Shown here one piece after another: positions 60,121 to 64,000 of a stretch of DNA of 64,000 nt. The position numbers and the translations under genes are program-made. Every line of letters starts with the position of its first letter. Positions within the stretch are counted from its first letter, which is position 1. The notes beneath the pieces were generated by a model. That model saw only the letters and a program-made list of their open reading frames with translations, had not been told where the DNA came from and did no database searches. The stretch is taken from NCBI RefSeq assembly GCF_003289955.1, contig NZ_QLZR01000010.1:1-64000 (forward strand), given 5' to 3'. This DNA is from Planococcus halotolerans. GTDB lineage: Bacteria; Bacillota; Bacilli; Bacillales_A; Planococcaceae.

Positions 60121-61083
60121 ATGAGCAGAAAATACAATGTACAGGAAGAGGCAGCCGAGCGATTTTACCGGTTACCGAAAGTGTTCTTTACGAACGAGCA
60201 GTACAAAAAACTGAGCAACGATGCGAAAATCGCTTTTGCGATCCTGCAGGATCGGCTTGAACTGTCTATCCGGAACAGGTGGTTTGACGTGGAGGGGAAT
60301 ATCTATTTTCTTTACGGGAACCAGGAGCTTGGGGATATTCTGAACTGCAGTAAACCCACGGTCATCAAGATCAAAAAGGAACTGCACAAAGCGGAATTGC
60401 TAGAGGAGAAACGGATGGGGCTTTCCCAGTCGAACCGGTTGTATCTGTTGAAACCGGTGGCTGACTTTTCCGATTTGGACGAACTGAAACAGCCTTCGGA
60501 AGACGCTGAAACCCTTGTGCCCCAACAGAAGTTAAAATCTTTTACTTCAAGAAGTCAAAATTTTTTACCTCAAGAAGTTAAAAATTTTAACACTAATGAT
60601 ACTGAACTTAGCGATACTGATTCGAGTGATACTGAAAAGAGTATCCATCTATCCCGAAATGAATCGGATCTGCCAAGTGTGTTGGTGGAAGTACTTGATA
60701 AAAATCAAAAGCGATTGATGGATGACGAAATAAAGGTTATAGATATCCTCAACCACTACAAAGCCCACCAAGGGATATTGACGGATTACCAATATGCAGA
60801 TGCCCTGCAGTATTCACTGGAACGGACACCGGGACGCATCATCAGCATCACGGCCCGGCTGACAAAAGCGGTGGAAGACAAACGAAAATGGCTGAATCAG
60901 CAAAACGCCCGTGAACCAGAACCGGTGCGGAAAGAAATCATCCCGGAGTGGCTCAAGGAACAGCGACAAGCCGAACAGCAGCAGCAACAAGCAAAACAAC
61001 AAGAAGTGAGTTCAACTCTAAACGATTTCGAAGCCGAAAAACAACGATTACTCGAACGCCTGCAAAAGCGGAAGTCACAATGA
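60121..61083 (+). CDS. repA: RepA_N family plasmid replication initiator
   Basis: 320 residues. The N-terminal 120 residues are the RepA_N domain: RFYRLPKVFFTNEQYKKLSN, AKIAFAILQDRLELSIRNRW, DVEGNIYFLYGNQELGDILN and the recognition helix CSKPTVIKIKKEL. The middle is variable and encodes the repeats expected for an in-gene origin. The C-terminal domain (IDILNHYKAHQGILTDYQYA onwards) is the host-linked part, ending in a Gln/Lys-rich coiled coil. RepA_N initiators bind iterons inside their own gene and support theta replication of large Gram-positive plasmids. Expression appears to be limited by leader hairpins and an antisense RNA. A terminator follows at 61068-61095. Confidence 0.95.
   Translation: MSRKYNVQEEAAERFYRLPKVFFTNEQYKKLSNDAKIAFAILQDRLELSIRNRWFDVEGNIYFLYGNQELGDILNCSKPTVIKIKKELHKAELLEEKRMGLSQSNRLYLLKPVADFSDLDELKQPSEDAETLVPQQKLKSFTSRSQNFLPQEVKNFNTNDTELSDTDSSDTEKSIHLSRNESDLPSVLVEVLDKNQKRLMDDEIKVIDILNHYKAHQGILTDYQYADALQYSLERTPGRIISITARLTKAVEDKRKWLNQQNAREPEPVRKEIIPEWLKEQRQAEQQQQQAKQQEVSSTLNDFEAEKQRLLERLQKRKSQ
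60527..60635. other. Candidate replication origin inside repA
   Basis: AGAAGT followed by T/C-AAAAT starts at 60527, 60550 and 60573, three direct repeats at 23-bp spacing. They are followed by GATACTGA at 60598, 60613 and 60628 at 15-bp spacing. The tract is AT-rich in a less AT-rich gene. RepA_N origins are known to lie in this central part of repA. Confidence 0.65.
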
Positions 61084-61095
61084 CTTCCGCTTTTT
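61068..61095 (+). terminator. repA terminator
   Basis: GCGGAAGTCA (61068-61077), loop CAA, TGACTTCCGC (61081-61090) and five T residues. It overlaps the repA stop codon. Confidence 0.9.
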
Positions 61096-61305
61096 ATTAT
61101 GATATAGGTTAAAAAATATTGATTTCCAACTATTTGAAATCAAGATAAATGCAGTAGGAGTTAAGTAATATAGCGTCCTTATAAAGTTTATCAAGCGTTT
61201 GTAAAAAAGGAAAAAAGAACCAGAGGAAATTGTTGGTTATGACTTGCCAGAAATAAGGCAAAAATAGTAAGGTGAAGTCAAATGAATCGAAAAGGGGGTG
61301 GAAAC

Positions 61306-61530
61306 GTGTTTGATCGCATAGGTGCTTTTCTCAATACATTGTTTACGGACATGCAAACGACCTTCATCACCATTTTCATGATTGGCCTGTTGATCTGCGC
61401 GATTGGCGTATGGGCAGGGGACGAACAATCATCCCCGAAATTCAAGAACGGCCTGAAGCTGTGTGTGCTCGGCGTGGTGTTGTTCCTGTTGGCCAAACCG
61501 GTCATCGATTACATTCAGACGAATCTGTAA
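61306..61530 (+). CDS. Small T4SS membrane protein (VirB2/TrbC-like)
   Basis: 74 residues from GTG 61306, whose AAGGGGGTGG site is ideal; the ATG at 61282 would precede that site. Two membrane helices: TTFITIFMIGLLICAIGVWA and LCVLGVVLFLLAKPVIDYI. A short two-helix protein as first gene of a VirB3/VirB4-containing operon is most likely the pilin-like or inner-membrane VirB2/TrbC component. Assignment by size, topology and position. Confidence 0.6.
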   Translation: MFDRIGAFLNTLFTDMQTTFITIFMIGLLICAIGVWAGDEQSSPKFKNGLKLCVLGVVLFLLAKPVIDYIQTNL

Positions 61531-61542
61531 GACAGAAAGTGT

Positions 61543-62586
61543 GTGATGGCGATGCGTTCGGATTCGTACATGGAGCGCCAGGAGCGCTTGCGTGAACGCG
61601 GGAAGGTGGAACTTCCCCTCAATATCGATACGAAAAAGTATTTGTACGGCAATATCTCGTTTCAGGATGTTTTCATTGTGCTGCCATTCCTGTTGCTGGG
61701 CGCAGCGATTTCGTATTTGCTTTTCAAGGCCGGGTACTTGAATCAGCAGCTATTACTGGTGACATTCGTGCCGGCAATGATTGTCACGGTGTTTCAGCTG
61801 AACAAGCATCCGATCCGGAAGAATTTGTCGCTTCTGCAGTACAAGGTCATCTGGAAGCTACGGGCGAAACACCGGAAAAAGAATTTTCACTACGCGAAAG
61901 GGGCACTGTCGATGAGCCGGAAACAAGGCGACACCCGGACCGAACTCGGACTGGCCAATATTGCGAATGGCTGTCTGGAATCGTCCGACCGGAAACTGAT
62001 CAAGGTGCTGGAAATCTCCTCCGTCAATCTGTCGCTCATGAACGAACTGGCCAAAGAGAATGTGTTATCGGCCTATCAGTCGTTCATCAACGATACGGGG
62101 GAGAAGCAGATCCAGCTCATGCAGGTCGCGCAGCCCATCAACCTGACGAATTACCTCATGTGGTTTAACGAAGAAGTGGACCAGAACACCTCTTACGCCA
62201 AACGAGTCCTGAAACAGGGCTATTCCAACCAGATCGAGCGGATCCAGAAGTCGAAGAACATGGTGACGCGGAAACGCTACCTGGTGATTTCAAAGCCGAT
62301 GACGGATTCCGCGAAGGATTACATGAAGCTGGAAACCACAGCGAATATCCTGAAAGCGAAGCTCGAACAGATGCTGTCGGGTTATGAAAAACTGGATGTG
62401 AATATTTTGGAGAACGATGAACTGCTGAAATTCTATTACGCCTGCATCGATTTCGACAATGCACAGGCGCAGGGCGAAAACATCGTGCAGAAGACCAATT
62501 CCAAGCTGGATGTGGTGGTCGGCAAGAATACGGCCAAAGCGCTGGTGGATCAGTACAAGACCTTACTGAATGACCGATTTGAATAA
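61543..62586 (+). CDS. T4SS protein, VirB3/PrgI-like N-terminus
   Basis: About 347 residues (start among ATG 61546 and neighbours). Residues about 25-45 (LPLNIDTKKYLYGNISFQDV) lead into two membrane helices (VFIVLPFLLLGAAISYLLF; LLLVTFVPAMIVTVFQL), the topology of PrgI/VirB3-like proteins that precede VirB4. A long cytoplasmic part of 230 residues follows, unusual for VirB3 alone and perhaps an extra ATPase-contact domain. It is followed 12 bp later by virB4, so they are co-transcribed. Confidence 0.6.
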   Translation: MMAMRSDSYMERQERLRERGKVELPLNIDTKKYLYGNISFQDVFIVLPFLLLGAAISYLLFKAGYLNQQLLLVTFVPAMIVTVFQLNKHPIRKNLSLLQYKVIWKLRAKHRKKNFHYAKGALSMSRKQGDTRTELGLANIANGCLESSDRKLIKVLEISSVNLSLMNELAKENVLSAYQSFINDTGEKQIQLMQVAQPINLTNYLMWFNEEVDQNTSYAKRVLKQGYSNQIERIQKSKNMVTRKRYLVISKPMTDSAKDYMKLETTANILKAKLEQMLSGYEKLDVNILENDELLKFYYACIDFDNAQAQGENIVQKTNSKLDVVVGKNTAKALVDQYKTLLNDRFE

Positions 62587-62598
62587 GGAGGTGGCGAG

Positions 62599-64000
62599 AT
62601 GCAGTGGGTGACCAATCTGTTTCGCTCCAAACCGAAAGAAGAGACGACATTCGAAGAAACCATCAGCGGCATGAACGAAACGCTGCTGACGGCGATTGCA
62701 CCGGATAACCTGACGGAATACGACTCGGCCGTGCGGATCGGCTCCAACTATACCCGGACGTTGCTCATCGTCGATTACGATCCGATTCAGGACCAGAACA
62801 AGATTCAGCAAGTGACGGAAATTCCGGAAAACGTCTCAATCGTTAATTACCTGCAGGAATACAATATGGGCGAGGTGCGGACGCAGCTCGTCAAAAGCAT
62901 CAAGCAGAACCGGATGAAAATGAATACCCGGTTCGCCGATGAACAGACGATCATCGAATCCGAAGGCCAGATTGAAAGTGCGTCGGAGATGCTGCGGAAC
63001 CTGTCCTACCGGAACGACAAGATTTATTTGTTCCATACGTTGATTCATCTGGTGGCGAGTTCGATGGACGAACTGGATCAGCTGACAACGACTGTTAAAA
63101 GCAAGTTCTCGAAAATCGGCATTATCCACAATCCGACCGACCGGGCCGTCGATGCGTTCCGTTCGTTCCTTCCCCTCAATGACAACAAAGTGGAAGAACT
63201 GACGTATAAGATGACCAACTCCGAAGCGATTTCGTATTTCTTCCCGTTTCATGAAAACGAAATGTTCTCGCAGACCGGTTTGATCAAGGGACGCAACATG
63301 ACCACCGGAAATGTGGTCATCGTGGACGATACGACACTGCTGAACCGGCATGAATTCGTCATCGGGATTTCCGGGATCGGCAAATCGACATATCTGTTTG
63401 CCAACATGACGAACAAGCACATGCTTGGCCGGAAAATCATCACGGTGGATCCGAAAGGGGAATTCGGCCGGAACTACAAAGACCTCGGCGGCGCATGGGT
63501 CAAGTTCCAGCTGAAAGGCGGAAACCGCATCAACCCGATGGACCTGCCGAAAATCAGCGAGAAGATCCAGCTGGAGGAAAAAGAGCTCGGCAACATTTTG
63601 CTCACGAAAATATCGAACCTGCTCGTCATGTTCAAGCTGATGTACAACTCGATGAATGAGCTGCAGGAAGACATACTCAGCCGGTACATCCAGAAAGTGT
63701 ACGAAGAAAAAGGGATTGATGAGACAACGGATGTCAACAGGCTGACCGCGGCCGATTATCCGGTTCTGGAAGACCTGTACAACATGATCGAACGCGACAA
63801 AAAGGAGGATCCGCCGTTATACGAGCGCATACGCGACTTTCACACGACACTCGAAACGTACGTCTACGGCATCTATTCGGAACTCTTTAACGGGGCGACA
63901 AACGTCAATATCGACAACGATTTGATCTGTTATGACCTGAAAGAGATGAGCAACAACGAAAAAATTCAGCGGATCCTTTTCTATAACATTCTTTCGCACA
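62599..64000 (+). CDS. VirB4-type conjugation ATPase (5' part, runs off the window)
   Basis: ATG 62599 has AAGGAGGTGG upstream. The visible 467 residues include the VirB4 N-terminal part (RIGSNYTRTLLIVDYDPIQD, the strand near the start; NPTDRAVDAFRSFLPLNDNK) and the start of the ATPase domain with Walker A FVIGISGIGKSTYLF (about 255-269) and TVDPKGEFGRNY. It energises the type IV channel and pilus assembly at the cell membrane. The gene is open to the window end, so its Walker B is not seen. Confidence 0.93.
   Translation, partial: MQWVTNLFRSKPKEETTFEETISGMNETLLTAIAPDNLTEYDSAVRIGSNYTRTLLIVDYDPIQDQNKIQQVTEIPENVSIVNYLQEYNMGEVRTQLVKSIKQNRMKMNTRFADEQTIIESEGQIESASEMLRNLSYRNDKIYLFHTLIHLVASSMDELDQLTTTVKSKFSKIGIIHNPTDRAVDAFRSFLPLNDNKVEELTYKMTNSEAISYFFPFHENEMFSQTGLIKGRNMTTGNVVIVDDTTLLNRHEFVIGISGIGKSTYLFANMTNKHMLGRKIITVDPKGEFGRNYKDLGGAWVKFQLKGGNRINPMDLPKISEKIQLEEKELGNILLTKISNLLVMFKLMYNSMNELQEDILSRYIQKVYEEKGIDETTDVNRLTAADYPVLEDLYNMIERDKKEDPPLYERIRDFHTTLETYVYGIYSELFNGATNVNIDNDLICYDLKEMSNNEKIQRILFYNILSH

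Overview
The window is part of a large conjugative plasmid, or a plasmid-derived element, from a low-GC Gram-positive bacterium. Bacillales is well supported by the AGGAGG-type ribosome binding sites, the frequent TTG/GTG starts, the RepA_N initiator, the MOBQ relaxase, the class D and F sortases, and the YesK, DUF2785 and WapA-type proteins. Planococcaceae is my best guess at family level, by resemblance only. No rRNA, tRNA or CRISPR array was seen.

Layout. (1) 1-1.4 kb: a broken serine resolvase beside a cluster of palindromic res-like sites, then a DUF2785 gene. (2) 1.4-14 kb: cargo punctuated by dif-like (XerC/XerD-type) sites. It holds an ECF sigma/anti-sigma pair, a membrane protein, a GNAT acetyltransferase, a cupredoxin-like lipoprotein with its ligands in permuted order, a class D sortase with a CHRD surface protein, and a duplicated cassette of wall-anchored helical repeat protein plus class F sortase. 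(3) 14-18.9 kb: a membrane protein, a DUF6075-HTH operon, a tyrosine recombinase and a decayed membrane gene. (4) 19-21.5 kb: a PD-(D/E)XK nuclease-like protein facing a DUF3800-like protein, possibly defence-related. (5) 21.8-30.5 kb: a very AT-rich biosynthetic cluster of two ATP-grasp ligases, PIG-L deacetylase, DegT aminotransferase, WbqC-like protein, radical SAM enzyme and an AlaRS-core-like protein, with a divergent MFS exporter. (6) 30.5-36.3 kb: an IS graveyard (three IS3-family copies or remnants) with a Nudix hydrolase and a DUF4261-like gene. (7) 36.4-44.9 kb: a WapA/RHS polymorphic toxin with an HNH-like tip and a candidate immunity gene. (8) 45.3-46.5 kb: small membrane genes, another dif-like site and another res-like palindrome.

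(9) 46.5-64 kb is the backbone. It has a regulator with twin operators, a RadC-like protein, an ArdC/LtrC-type antirestriction protein, a VirD4-type coupling protein, a MOBQ relaxase with a likely oriT and two small relaxosome genes, a ParA/RHH partition operon, two arrays of repeats at exact 53-bp spacing, a PrimPol/PriCT replication protein, an Xre regulator, RepA_N, and the start of a type IV secretion operon (small membrane protein, VirB3/PrgI-like protein, VirB4).

The repA leader shows the full layout of an antisense-RNA attenuator. A leftward promoter and terminator define a roughly 90-nt RNA over a leader hairpin, and a second hairpin covers the repA ribosome binding site. The cargo between 1.4 and 45.9 kb is bracketed by an identical, inverted pair of 29-bp dif-like sites and, just outside, by inverted copies of the res-like palindrome. 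This suggests the cargo was assembled, and may still be shuffled, by site-specific recombination.
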